6,338 bases of DNA from Desulfobacterales bacterium. Lineage in GTDB: Bacteria; Desulfobacterota; Desulfobacteria; Desulfobacterales; JAUCGF01. The notes below the pieces were generated by a model that did not search any database, was not told the DNA's origin, and worked only from the letters and a program-made list of their open reading frames with translations. The stretch spans positions 1 to 6,338 of the forward strand of contig JAOZRC010000240.1 in assembly GCA_029940345.1 (NCBI GenBank), given 5' to 3'. The stretch's first letter is position 1. The number at the start of each line of letters is the position of its first letter. A program made the position numbers and the translations under genes. This document shows positions 1 through 6,313 of the stretch, in pieces.

Positions 1-919
1 TTTTATTTGGTATTTCAGAAAGACAAACAGCTTGGTCACGGCCATTTCGTTTGGCTTGATACAGAAAAACATCCGCCGCTTTGATGAAATCAATGGGCGA
101 TATTTTTTGGTCAGCCGAAACTGTTGCCACTCCCAAACTAAGGCTGACACACTCCGCAACATCCGAGGCGATGTGTCGGATATTCAACGCGGCCACTGTG
201 CTGCGCACATTTTCAGCGATGTACATCGCTCCTTCCGTATCCGTTGCCGGCAGGATCATCGCAAATTCTTCTCCACCATAGCGGGCGGCAAAATCAGATG
301 CCCTTCGCGCCCCTTGCGCCACGGCTTGGGCAACTCGCCGCAGGCAGGCATCGCCAGCGGCATGTCCGTAATGGTCATTATATTTTTTGAAAAAGTCGAT
401 GTCCATTAATATCAGCGAAAGAACCGATCCGTTTCTTGCCGATCTGCGGATTTCTTTTTCAAGTGTGCTATCAAAGCAACGACGGTTGGGAATTTCAGTC
501 AGACCATCCAGGGAAACCATGCTTTCGAGAAGGTCGGTTTTGCGTTTCAATTGGATATGCGTTCTGACCCGTGCCTTGACAATCAGCGGTTTAAACGGTT
601 TGGTGATATAGTCAACAGCACCGAGTTCAAACCCTTTGGCTTCGTCATCAGAAGCGTCAAGGGATGTAACAAATATAACCGGGATGTGCATGGTGCGGCT
701 GTCGGTTTTCAGTCTTTTGCACACTTCATATCCATCAATGCCGGGCATCACGATGTCCAGTAAAATTAAATCCGGCGGATTAGATCCCTGGACGGCTTTC
801 AGGGCCTGTTCGCCGGTTTTGGCAGCCATGATTTTGTGATCTTCCCGCAAAAAATCAGTGAGCACTTTGATGTTGTGCCGCTCATCGTCTACGATAAGGA
901 TGCGACTGGCTTCACCCAT
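1..919 (-). CDS. Response regulator with GGDEF domain (diguanylate cyclase), 3' end cut by window edge
   Basis: Reading the minus strand from the ATG at 919-917 gives 306 codons without a stop up to the left edge, so the C-terminus is missing, probably by only a few residues for a single REC-GGDEF protein. Residues 5-122 form a receiver domain with acidic residues D11 and D12, phosphoacceptor D55 (LLDIVMPG), T85 and K107. Residues 130-303 form a GGDEF domain with the active-site motif GGEEF at 215-219. The inhibitory I-site RxxD (R206-D209) lies five residues before it, as in PleD-type enzymes, so both cyclase activity and product inhibition by c-di-GMP look intact. The protein should be cytoplasmic and make c-di-GMP from two GTP when phosphorylated. 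The start is supported by AGGAG at 929-933, nine bases upstream. It follows the hybrid kinase gene after 55 bases with no visible terminator, which suggests one operon and a kinase-regulator pair; the pairing is inferred. Confidence 0.93.
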   Translation of the reverse strand, partial: MGEASRILIVDDERHNIKVLTDFLREDHKIMAAKTGEQALKAVQGSNPPDLILLDIVMPGIDGYEVCKRLKTDSRTMHIPVIFVTSLDASDDEAKGFELGAVDYITKPFKPLIVKARVRTHIQLKRKTDLLESMVSLDGLTEIPNRRCFDSTLEKEIRRSARNGSVLSLILMDIDFFKKYNDHYGHAAGDACLRRVAQAVAQGARRASDFAARYGGEEFAMILPATDTEGAMYIAENVRSTVAALNIRHIASDVAECVSLSLGVATVSADQKISPIDFIKAADVFLYQAKRNGRDQAVCLSEIPNK

Positions 920-974
920 GTTTGGCTTCTCCTTTTTTCTCAGCGGTGTCTTGATGGCAGTTTCAGCATAATGG

Positions 975-3900
975 TCAATGGGGCTTGCCAAAGAGATCCC
1001 TGAGCTCTGCCAGGGTTTCAAGGGCTTCTTCGAAATCCAGGTTGGCCGCCTGGTGTACCAGCTTAACCCCTAACTCCTCGTGAATGCCATGAAGATGAAG
1101 CAGTTGGCTTATTGCTTCGGCTTTCTCTTCCGCATCGGGGTCCATCTCTTCGGCTAGTTCCCGAAGTGCGTCTAAAAGGCGGGTTATTTTTTCAGCGTCA
1201 ATGGGTTGGGTGCTTTTATCTTTCGTTTTGACAGATGGCTGAGGTACCATTTTATTTTGAAGATCTTTTACAATTTCTCTCAAATCTTGGGCCACCTTTT
1301 CTATCAACACTTGAACGCCCCTGGATTGGCGCTCCTTGAACGCGGTTTCCAATTTTTGAGCGCTTTCATAGAGCGCCTGGGCGCCGATCCCTCCCCCGAC
1401 ACCTTTAAGGGTGTGCGCCGTACGATGGGCCGTCTTGATGTCGTCCTTCGCGAGCGCTTCGGTAATGACCTGGCAGTCGCTGCCGTGATCCGTGATAAAA
1501 TCTTTTAAAAGCTTGCTGTAAAGAATACGATTCCCTCCGGTTCTCCGCAATCCGACATTGATATCAATACCGGCCAGGTTCTCAGGAAGCACGGTTTTTT
1601 CAGCCGGTTTTTCTTCCGAAAGTGGCATGGGCGGTATTGGTGTTCTCTTGCCTGCCGGTATCCATTTAACCAGGGTTTCAAACAAAAGCTTTGGCTCAAT
1701 GGGTTTGGCCACATGATCATTCATACCCGTATCAAGGCATTTTTCACGGTCCCCGGCCATGGCATTGGCAGTCATGGCGATAATCGGCGGCTGCGTTTCG
1801 GATAGTTGGCCGCGAAGAATTCGGGTGGCTTCGAAGCCATCCATTTCAGGCATTTGGATATCCATCAAAATCGCGTCAAAATCAGTCGTTTCGACCAATG
1901 CGACGGCTTCTTTGCCATTGTTGGCGATGGTCACACGCAGTCCCGCTTGAGTTAAAAGGTCCTGTGCCACCTGTTGATTGATCTTGTTGTCCTCCGCGAG
2001 CAGTACATGCGCCCCTTTGATGCCCTCCAGTGTTCTTATTTTCCAGTCGTCCCGGGATGTTCCCCCTTTACGCAACCCCCCTTTGTCACTAAGAACCCCT
2101 ACAATTGTATCCAACAGGGTGGAAGGGGTTACGGGCTTGGTGAGAAAGCCTTCCAAACCGACCGCTTCGGCTTCCTGCATCACTTCTTCTTTGCCATAGG
2201 CGGTCACCATGATAAGGGTGGTCAGATCGGCCAGCCGAGGTGATGCTTTTATGATCCGCGAAGTCTCGATACCATTCATACCGGGCATAATGTTGTCCAT
2301 CAGCACCAGGCGGTAGGGATCGTCAGCCGGTGCTTTTTCAAGTGTTTCCAGCGCGGCTTCCCCGGAATCAACGCAGGTCACCCGGAAGGAAAAGGAGCCG
2401 AGGGTTGACGCAAACATTTCCCTTGCGCTGGCCACGTCATCCACTACCAACACTTTCAATTGCTCCAGGTCCACCGGAAAGCCTGCTTCCGCGTTTTCAT
2501 CTGTGAGATCCGCCCGGCCAAACACAGCGTTGAAATAAAAACGGCTTCCTTTTCCTGATTCGCTGTCAACCCGGATCCGGCCGCCCATCAGATCAACCAG
2601 GTATTTGGAGATTGTCAGGCCTAGTCCGGTGCCGCCGAATTTGCGTGTGGTGGAGGTGTCCGCCTGGCGGAAAGATTGAAAGAGTGTGGTTTTTTGATCG
2701 GGTGTCATCCCGACCCCCGTATCTTTGACGATAACTTCAAGTTCCACTGTTTCCCGGGTCATTCGAATCGGTTGGATACGGACTACGATTTCACCCGATT
2801 CAGTAAATTTGACCGAATTACCTGTAAGATTTAGCAGAATCTGGCCAAATCGTAAAGGATCTCCCACCAACTTCAGCGGTGTTTCCGGCGCAATGTCAAA
2901 CAACATTTCAAGTCCCTTTTCCTGGGCCTTAATGGAAATCATGTTGCTGAGGTTGCTAAGCACATCATCCAGTTGAAAGGGTAACGATTCCAATTCCAGT
3001 TTGCCGGCCTCGATTTTGGAAAAATCCAAGATATCGTTGATAATACGCAATAGCAACTGGGCCGATTGGTGAACTTTTTCGATGTAATCACGCTGTTGTG
3101 GTTTTAATTCTGTTCCCAGGCATAGATGCGACATCCCGATAATGGCATTCATAGGGGTGCGGATCTCATGGCTCATGTTGGCCAGAAATATTCCTTTGGC
3201 CTTATTGGCAACTTCCGCCTCGGCTTTTGCGGTCTGCAATAACTGTGCGGTATGCTTATGCTCCTCTATCTCCTTTTTCAGAGTGATGCGTGACGATTTG
3301 AGATTTCGGTTGATCCGAATGAAAATAGCGATGGAATCGGCCATTACCAAAAACAAGAGCATACCGGCTAACATCACGGGCCAATACTTGTCAAATACAT
3401 CCCGAAAAGTGAATTTGCCAAGATTTTCATAGGGGCCGGTCTTTAAAAATTTCAGGCATTCGTGCACACGCTGGTAGTTCAGTGGGATGGTCCAACCGCT
3501 GCAGGAGGCGGATACCGCCGCTTCAGAGTCCGCGGGCATTTCAATTAATTTGATGGCAACCTTTTCAGCCAACGAATCGGATGTATGCCGGATTTTGGCA
3601 ATAGGCCATTCAGGATACTCTCGTGTGGAGTGTAAAAAGGGCAAATGTACATTGCCGCCGCCATGTTCATGGATAACATGAAAATCTTCAAGATTTATAT
3701 TCCCTTCTGACTGCATTCGTTCCAGCGTATCTGTTCTGACGACGCCGGCGTCTGCTTTTCTAAATTTGACGGCGTAAACGACCGCATCATGGGTGTTGCC
3801 GAACTGTAAGGAGGAAAAATCAATAAACGGATCAATGCCCGCCTCTTCCAACTCCCTCCACGCCATAAGCCAACCCCCAAAAGAAGTCTTTTTTACAGCC

Positions 3901-4382
3901 ATAATATCTTTTCCCTTGAGGTCGCGCATGTATTTAATATCATGGCGGTTTTTCAAACAAAAAATAACGCCGCCGAAAGTGGTGTAGGTTCCATTCAGTC
4001 GCTTATTTTTCAATGTGGCAATCCGGTTGACGCCATATTTGATTTCTAATTCGACATAAAATGATGAATTGGCCAGTATGAAGTCAACCGCGCCCTTTTC
4101 CACCATTGGGGTGATATGATCAAAATCGATGGGAACAATTACAAACTGCTTACCGGGAAGCGCTTTCATCAAATATTCGGCGGTGGGAGCCCATTGAGCC
4201 AGGCAATGTTGAGAACCTCTTGTTACCAGAACGCCTATTTTTATAATTACATCAGCGGCATTTGCCGAACTCACTGGTAAAGCTAATATAATGGTGGTTA
4301 AAATGATAGTTAGCCGTTTACAGTCAATATAAAAAAAGGAGGTTACCCGTTTTTGCCAAAATTTATTCAAAATGCATACCAT
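975..4382 (-). CDS. Hybrid sensor histidine kinase with PhnD-like periplasmic sensor, two receivers and HPt
   Basis: This 1135-residue multidomain membrane kinase shows, in order: a signal peptide (basic region to R23, hydrophobic 24-36, ANA cleavage site at 40-42); a PhnD-like substrate-binding domain (about 46-315), with SFGGWLMAWRELEEAGI near 167-183 and a DAGVVRTDTLE stretch near 211-221; one transmembrane segment (about 334-355); a coiled linker (360-395); HisKA with H405 in SHEIRTP; HATPase with N-box N522, G1 DTGVG at 554-558 and G2 GGTGLGL at 583-589; REC1 (D648, D649, D696, T727, K749); REC2 (E797, D798, D841, T871, K893); HPt with H990 in HTLKG; and a helical acidic tail (1060-1135). 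All phosphotransfer residues are present, so it should run a full His-Asp-His relay. The ligand is unknown; PhnD-like sensors are also found in TtrS tetrathionate kinases, but these families bind varied solutes. The ATG at 4380-4382 has GAGG eight bases upstream. The partner is probably the REC-GGDEF gene just downstream. Confidence 0.95.
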   Translation of the reverse strand: MVCILNKFWQKRVTSFFYIDCKRLTIILTTIILALPVSSANAADVIIKIGVLVTRGSQHCLAQWAPTAEYLMKALPGKQFVIVPIDFDHITPMVEKGAVDFILANSSFYVELEIKYGVNRIATLKNKRLNGTYTTFGGVIFCLKNRHDIKYMRDLKGKDIMAVKKTSFGGWLMAWRELEEAGIDPFIDFSSLQFGNTHDAVVYAVKFRKADAGVVRTDTLERMQSEGNINLEDFHVIHEHGGGNVHLPFLHSTREYPEWPIAKIRHTSDSLAEKVAIKLIEMPADSEAAVSASCSGWTIPLNYQRVHECLKFLKTGPYENLGKFTFRDVFDKYWPVMLAGMLLFLVMADSIAIFIRINRNLKSSRITLKKEIEEHKHTAQLLQTAKAEAEVANKAKGIFLANMSHEIRTPMNAIIGMSHLCLGTELKPQQRDYIEKVHQSAQLLLRIINDILDFSKIEAGKLELESLPFQLDDVLSNLSNMISIKAQEKGLEMLFDIAPETPLKLVGDPLRFGQILLNLTGNSVKFTESGEIVVRIQPIRMTRETVELEVIVKDTGVGMTPDQKTTLFQSFRQADTSTTRKFGGTGLGLTISKYLVDLMGGRIRVDSESGKGSRFYFNAVFGRADLTDENAEAGFPVDLEQLKVLVVDDVASAREMFASTLGSFSFRVTCVDSGEAALETLEKAPADDPYRLVLMDNIMPGMNGIETSRIIKASPRLADLTTLIMVTAYGKEEVMQEAEAVGLEGFLTKPVTPSTLLDTIVGVLSDKGGLRKGGTSRDDWKIRTLEGIKGAHVLLAEDNKINQQVAQDLLTQAGLRVTIANNGKEAVALVETTDFDAILMDIQMPEMDGFEATRILRGQLSETQPPIIAMTANAMAGDREKCLDTGMNDHVAKPIEPKLLFETLVKWIPAGKRTPIPPMPLSEEKPAEKTVLPENLAGIDINVGLRRTGGNRILYSKLLKDFITDHGSDCQVITEALAKDDIKTAHRTAHTLKGVGGGIGAQALYESAQKLETAFKERQSRGVQVLIEKVAQDLREIVKDLQNKMVPQPSVKTKDKSTQPIDAEKITRLLDALRELAEEMDPDAEEKAEAISQLLHLHGIHEELGVKLVHQAANLDFEEALETLAELRDLFGKPH

Positions 4383-4509
4383 TTTTTACGCCTCGGGTCA
4401 TCAATTCAGTATTCGATCCGCCCCTGGAATCAGGATAAGGAACGCGGATTAAATAAATGGAATAGAAATTGGGTATCCTTCATTTGTCGGTTAACAAATA
4501 GGTAGTCAT

Positions 4510-4607
4510 AAAAAAGTGCGAACCACGAATGAACACCAATAAACACGAATAAAAATAAATCATTCGTGTCTATTCGTCTTCAACAGTGGTTCATCAACTG
4601 CTGCACT
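4510..4607 (-). terminator. Possible intrinsic terminator after the tRNA genes
   Basis: On the minus strand the long hairpin of the fold-back repeat ends with GTGGTTC then GCAC and is followed directly by a run of six T (plus-strand A at 4510-4515). GTGC/GCAC plus the 31-nt arms form the stem, with a 10-nt bulge on one side. A stable stem followed by a T run fits a terminator that would separate the tRNA transcript from the kinase gene. The stem is AT-rich, long and imperfect, so this assignment is tentative. Confidence 0.3.
4524..4553. repeat. Three tandem 10-bp units in the left arm of the fold-back repeat
   Basis: Three consecutive 10-base units are visible: CACGAATGAA (4524-4533), CACCAATAAA (4534-4543) and CACGAATAAA (4544-4553). 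The opposite arm carries a more degenerate version of the same series on the other strand (GACGAATAGA, CACGAAT). The period is close to one turn of the DNA helix. I see no gene-specific role. Confidence 0.6.
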
Positions 4608-4879
4608 CCTTTAAAAGTGTAAGCTATTTTTAGCCTGATATGAAGGATGCCAGAAATTGCAAAGGATTCAGGTTCATATTCAAGGCACGCAAAGGTATTA
4701 GTCCTCTTTCCGGGAACTGTTAAACAGATCGGGGTTTGATTCCCAGATAATACGACCGTCGGGCAGGAAAGGCCAGTTGTTTGAAGAGGTATGCCGCCTT
4801 ACAGTTTTAATCTTTAGAACTATACCGCTAATAATTATCTTTTGGCAAGAAATTTTAAAAATGAACAGATATGAGGGGA

Positions 4880-4972
4880 TGGCGGAGAGAGAGGGATTCG
4901 AACCCTCGGTGGAGTGTTACCCCCACACTCGCTTAGCAGGCGAGCGCCTTCAGCCAGCTCGGCCATCTCTCC
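4880..4972 (-). tRNA. tRNA-Ser, anticodon GCT
   Basis: A complete class II (long variable arm) tRNA of 93 bases including an encoded CCA (4880-4882). The acceptor stem GGAGAGA (4966-4972) pairs perfectly with TCTCTCC (4884-4890), and the discriminator base is G. The anticodon stem is CTCGC/GCGAG with loop CTGCTAA, giving anticodon GCT at 4935-4937, which reads AGC and AGU serine codons. The T arm is GAGGG-TTCGAAT-CCCTC. It is the second gene of a tRNA pair, 30 bases after tRNA-Ser(TGA), and is probably co-transcribed with it. Confidence 0.97.
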
Positions 4973-5002
4973 GTTTCCAGGTAGGTTGCTTGAAGTTATT
5001 TC

Positions 5003-5091
5003 TGGCGGAGGAGGTAGGATTTGAACCCACGGAGCTTTTGACACTCAACGGTTTTCAAGACCGCCGCCTTAAGCCACTCGGCCACTCCTCC
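5003..5091 (-). tRNA. tRNA-Ser, anticodon TGA
   Basis: A complete class II tRNA of 89 bases including an encoded CCA (5003-5005). The acceptor stem GGAGGAG (5085-5091) pairs perfectly with CTCCTCC (5007-5013), and the discriminator is G. The anticodon loop CTTGAAA gives anticodon TGA at 5055-5057, reading UCN serine codons, mainly UCA and UCG. The T arm is GTGGG-TTCAAAT-CCTAC with one G-T pair. It is the first gene of the pair and has its own promoter just upstream. Confidence 0.97.
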
Positions 5092-5107
5092 CTTACCGCA
5101 ATTTAAA

Positions 5108-5136
5108 CATATAGCATTTATTTTATCCAAGGTCAA
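5108..5136 (-). promoter_or_regulatory. Sigma-70 promoter of the tRNA-Ser pair
   Basis: On the minus strand TTGACC (5131-5136, five of six against TTGACA) is followed after exactly 17 bases by TATATG (5108-5113, four of six against TATAAT). The -10 box ends 16 bases before the first base of tRNA-Ser(TGA), leaving room for a short 5' leader removed by RNase P. The -35 box coincides with the first six bases of a direct repeat that frames the neighbouring repeat element. Confidence 0.75.
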
Positions 5137-5173
5137 TAAATTTTTTCGACCTGTGCAATTGAAATGAAATATT

Positions 5174-5206
5174 CCTTAAAAGCTCCGTGAGAGCGGCATA
5201 TTTGTA
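5174..5206 (-). repeat. Hairpin repeat copy A (inverted)
   Basis: On the minus strand this copy begins TACAAATATGCCG and continues with the hairpin GCTC-TCACG-GAGC (stem at 5182-5185 and 5191-5194), then CTTTTAAGG-like sequence. It shares 13 bases with copy C at its start but has a different stem, GCTC/GAGC in place of GTCC/GGAC, with pairing kept. Confidence 0.6.
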
Positions 5207-5237
5207 ATGTGATTATGCATATTCTGTTATGCTGTGA

Positions 5238-5276
5238 CTGATATGCCGTCCCCATGGGACTCTGACGAGATATCAG
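5238..5276 (+). repeat. Hairpin repeat copy B, inside a larger palindrome
   Basis: ATATGCCG is followed by a perfect hairpin, GTCCC (5248-5252), loop CAT, GGGAC (5256-5260), then TCTGA. CTGATAT (5238-5244) and ATATCAG (5270-5276) form an additional 7-bp outer stem around it, so this copy could extrude as a longer cruciform or fold as an extended RNA stem. Confidence 0.6.
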
Positions 5277-5287
5277 CCCGTTGATTC

Positions 5288-5316
5288 TACAAATATGCCG
5301 TCCTGACGGGACTCTG
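5288..5316 (+). repeat. Hairpin repeat copy C
   Basis: TACAAATATGCCG (5288-5300) leads into the hairpin GTCC (5300-5303), loop TGACG, GGAC (5309-5312), then TCTGA. It is nearly identical to copy B from ATATGCCGTCC through GGGACTCTGA except for the loop, and matches copy A upstream of the stem. Confidence 0.6.
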
Positions 5317-5365
5317 AATGAATTGCACAGGTCAAAATTTTTTCGCACCCTAAATAATACTTCAT

Positions 5366-6313
5366 TTAATTCATATGTCTAAAATAATGAATCGTTTTTA
5401 ACAAGCCCTCTTCCACATTGATCAGAGGCGCCCATCCCAGCACTTTGCGTGCTTGCGTTATATCCGGTTGACGTTGTTGGGGATCATCCGAAGGCAAGTC
5501 TTTATAAATGATTTTCGAGTCAGAAGCGGTCAGTTCAATAATCTTTTGCGCAATCTCCAAAATGGTAAACTCCTTGGGATTGCCCAGGTTCAGCGGACCG
5601 GTAAAATCATCCGGTGTGTCCATCAGCCGTATAAATCCCTCGATGAGATCATCGGCATAGCAAAATGAGCGGGTTTGGGAGCCATCGCCATAAACGGTGA
5701 TATCTTTGCAGTTTATCGCCTGGATAATAAAATTGGATATCACGCGCCCGTCATCGGGATGCATTCGCGGTCCGTAGGTGTTAAAAATACGCGCCACTTT
5801 GATTTTTAGCCCATGCTGCCGGTGATAATCAAAAAATAGGGTTTCGGCGCAACGTTTGCCTTCGTCATAACAGGAGCGTACGCCGATGGGATTCACATTG
5901 CCCCAGTATGTTTCTTTTTGAGGATGATTTTTTTTATCCGGGTCCCCATAAACCTCACTCGTGGATGCCTGTAAAATTTTGGCCTTGACCCGTTTTGCCA
6001 GCCCCAGCATATTAATCGCACCATGTACGCTGGTTTTGGTGGTTTGAACCGGATCGAACTGATAATGCACCGGCGAGGCCGGACAGGCCAAATTATAAAT
6101 TTCATCGACTTCCAAATAAAGTGGAAAAGTGACGTCATGGCGTATAAATTCAAAATTTGGCTCTTTGAGAAGATGGATGATATTATTTTTAGTGCCGGTA
6201 AAACAGTTGTCAACGCACAACACATCATTTTCGTCCCGAACGAGTCGTTCACACAAGTGGGAACCCAGGAATCCGCATCCGCCGCTGACCATAATTCTTT
6301 TTTTAAAGTGCAT
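5366..6313 (-). CDS. uxs: UDP-glucuronate decarboxylase (UDP-xylose synthase)
   Basis: A complete 315-residue protein of the extended short-chain dehydrogenase/reductase family, the usual length for bacterial UXS. It should convert UDP-glucuronate to UDP-xylose and CO2 in the cytoplasm with bound NAD, feeding xylose or derived sugars into surface polysaccharide. The NAD-binding glycine motif is G11xxG14xxG17, D35 follows at the end of the second strand, and the catalytic set is T118 and E120 (in STSEVYG), Y149 and K153 (YDEGK). UXS signatures distinguish it from dTDP-glucose dehydratase: [11 protein letters not shown] (35-45), IRHDVTFPL (57-65) and [19 protein letters not shown] (73-91). The ATG at 6311-6313 has GAGG at 6321-6324, seven bases upstream, and the glycine motif starts ten residues in. 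It is probably the last gene of a polysaccharide cluster continuing beyond the right edge; that is inferred. The next 20 bases after the stop show no terminator before the repeat element begins. Confidence 0.95.
   Translation of the reverse strand: MHFKKRIMVSGGCGFLGSHLCERLVRDENDVLCVDNCFTGTKNNIIHLLKEPNFEFIRHDVTFPLYLEVDEIYNLACPASPVHYQFDPVQTTKTSVHGAINMLGLAKRVKAKILQASTSEVYGDPDKKNHPQKETYWGNVNPIGVRSCYDEGKRCAETLFFDYHRQHGLKIKVARIFNTYGPRMHPDDGRVISNFIIQAINCKDITVYGDGSQTRSFCYADDLIEGFIRLMDTPDDFTGPLNLGNPKEFTILEIAQKIIELTASDSKIIYKDLPSDDPQQRQPDITQARKVLGWAPLINVEEGLLKTIHYFRHMN

Larger units (their letters stand above)
4467..4656. repeat. Nested fold-back (interrupted palindrome) repeat
   Basis: The core is an imperfect inverted repeat with 31-nt arms at 4520-4550 and 4562-4592 (25 of 31 positions pair by my count) around an 11-nt AT-rich loop. 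Outside it, AGTGC (4515-4519) faces GCACT (4603-4607). Further out, the reverse complement of 4472-4483 (ATGAAGGATACC) matches 4640-4651 (ATGAAGGATGCC) at 11 of 12 positions. The matching blocks occur in the same order on both sides with differing spacing, so this looks like a decayed long palindrome, possibly a small non-autonomous mobile repeat. No protein is encoded in it. Related sequences with the CACGAAT theme are, from memory, dispersed in many bacterial genomes. Confidence 0.6.
4383..4879. other. Gene-free region between tRNA-Ser(GCT) and the kinase gene
   Basis: About 500 bases with no intact gene on either strand. It contains the fold-back repeat at 4467-4656 and a 28-codon open stretch on the minus strand (4723-4806). 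The part next to the kinase must hold that gene's promoter, but I could not pick out a convincing -35/-10 pair or a sigma-54 site in 4383-4470. The stretch 4810-4879 just after the tRNAs is AT-rich and shows no clear hairpin. Confidence 0.75.
5131..5345. repeat. Composite palindromic repeat element (REP/BIME-like or MITE-like)
   Basis: A non-coding segment framed by two layers of repeats. The inner layer is a perfect 13-bp inverted repeat, GACCTGTGCAATT at 5148-5160 and its complement at 5321-5333. The outer layer is a direct repeat: GGTCAATAAATTTTTTCG at 5131-5148 and GGTCAAAATTTTTTCG at 5330-5345, identical apart from a 2-nt indel. Inside are three copies of a hairpin repeat with the core ATATGCCG, one inverted and two direct. 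This resembles REP/BIME clusters mobilised by RAYT transposases, or a small MITE; no transposase is in the window. It lies between the stop of the sugar-epimerase gene and the tRNA promoter. Confidence 0.65.

Noticed and set aside
32..839. Several plus-strand open frames of 66-125 codons
   Set aside because: They are antisense to the REC-GGDEF gene, which explains the region with all key residues in place.
4585..4620. Minus-strand AAAGGAG followed by a start and a very short reading frame (MNHC then stop), as a leader peptide of the kinase gene
   Set aside because: Four codons is too short to support, and the frame runs straight into the fold-back repeat about 200 bases from the kinase start.
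4728..4748. T-arm-like sequence GGGGTTTGATTCCCA, as in a partial tRNA or attachment-site remnant
   Set aside because: The loop has T where the near-invariant C of TTC should be, the stem pairs at only three consecutive positions, and no acceptor or anticodon arm accompanies it.
4835..5044. Minus-strand open frame of 69 codons with WVQILPPPPE and RVRIPLSPP
   Set aside because: It is the sense translation of the same two tRNAs and has no protein support.
4777..5106. Plus-strand open frame of 109 codons with EGFEPS and GFEPTELL stretches
   Set aside because: It is the antisense translation of the two serine tRNA genes; this peptide pattern is a well-known artefact of reading across tRNA-Ser genes.
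5131..5345. Repeats considered as a CRISPR array
   Set aside because: Only three copies, in mixed orientation, with unequal spacing and internal hairpins of differing sequence; no cas gene is near.
5133..5348. Minus-strand open frame of 71 codons
   Set aside because: It lies wholly within the palindromic repeat element, has no ribosome-binding site that I can see and resembles no family I know.
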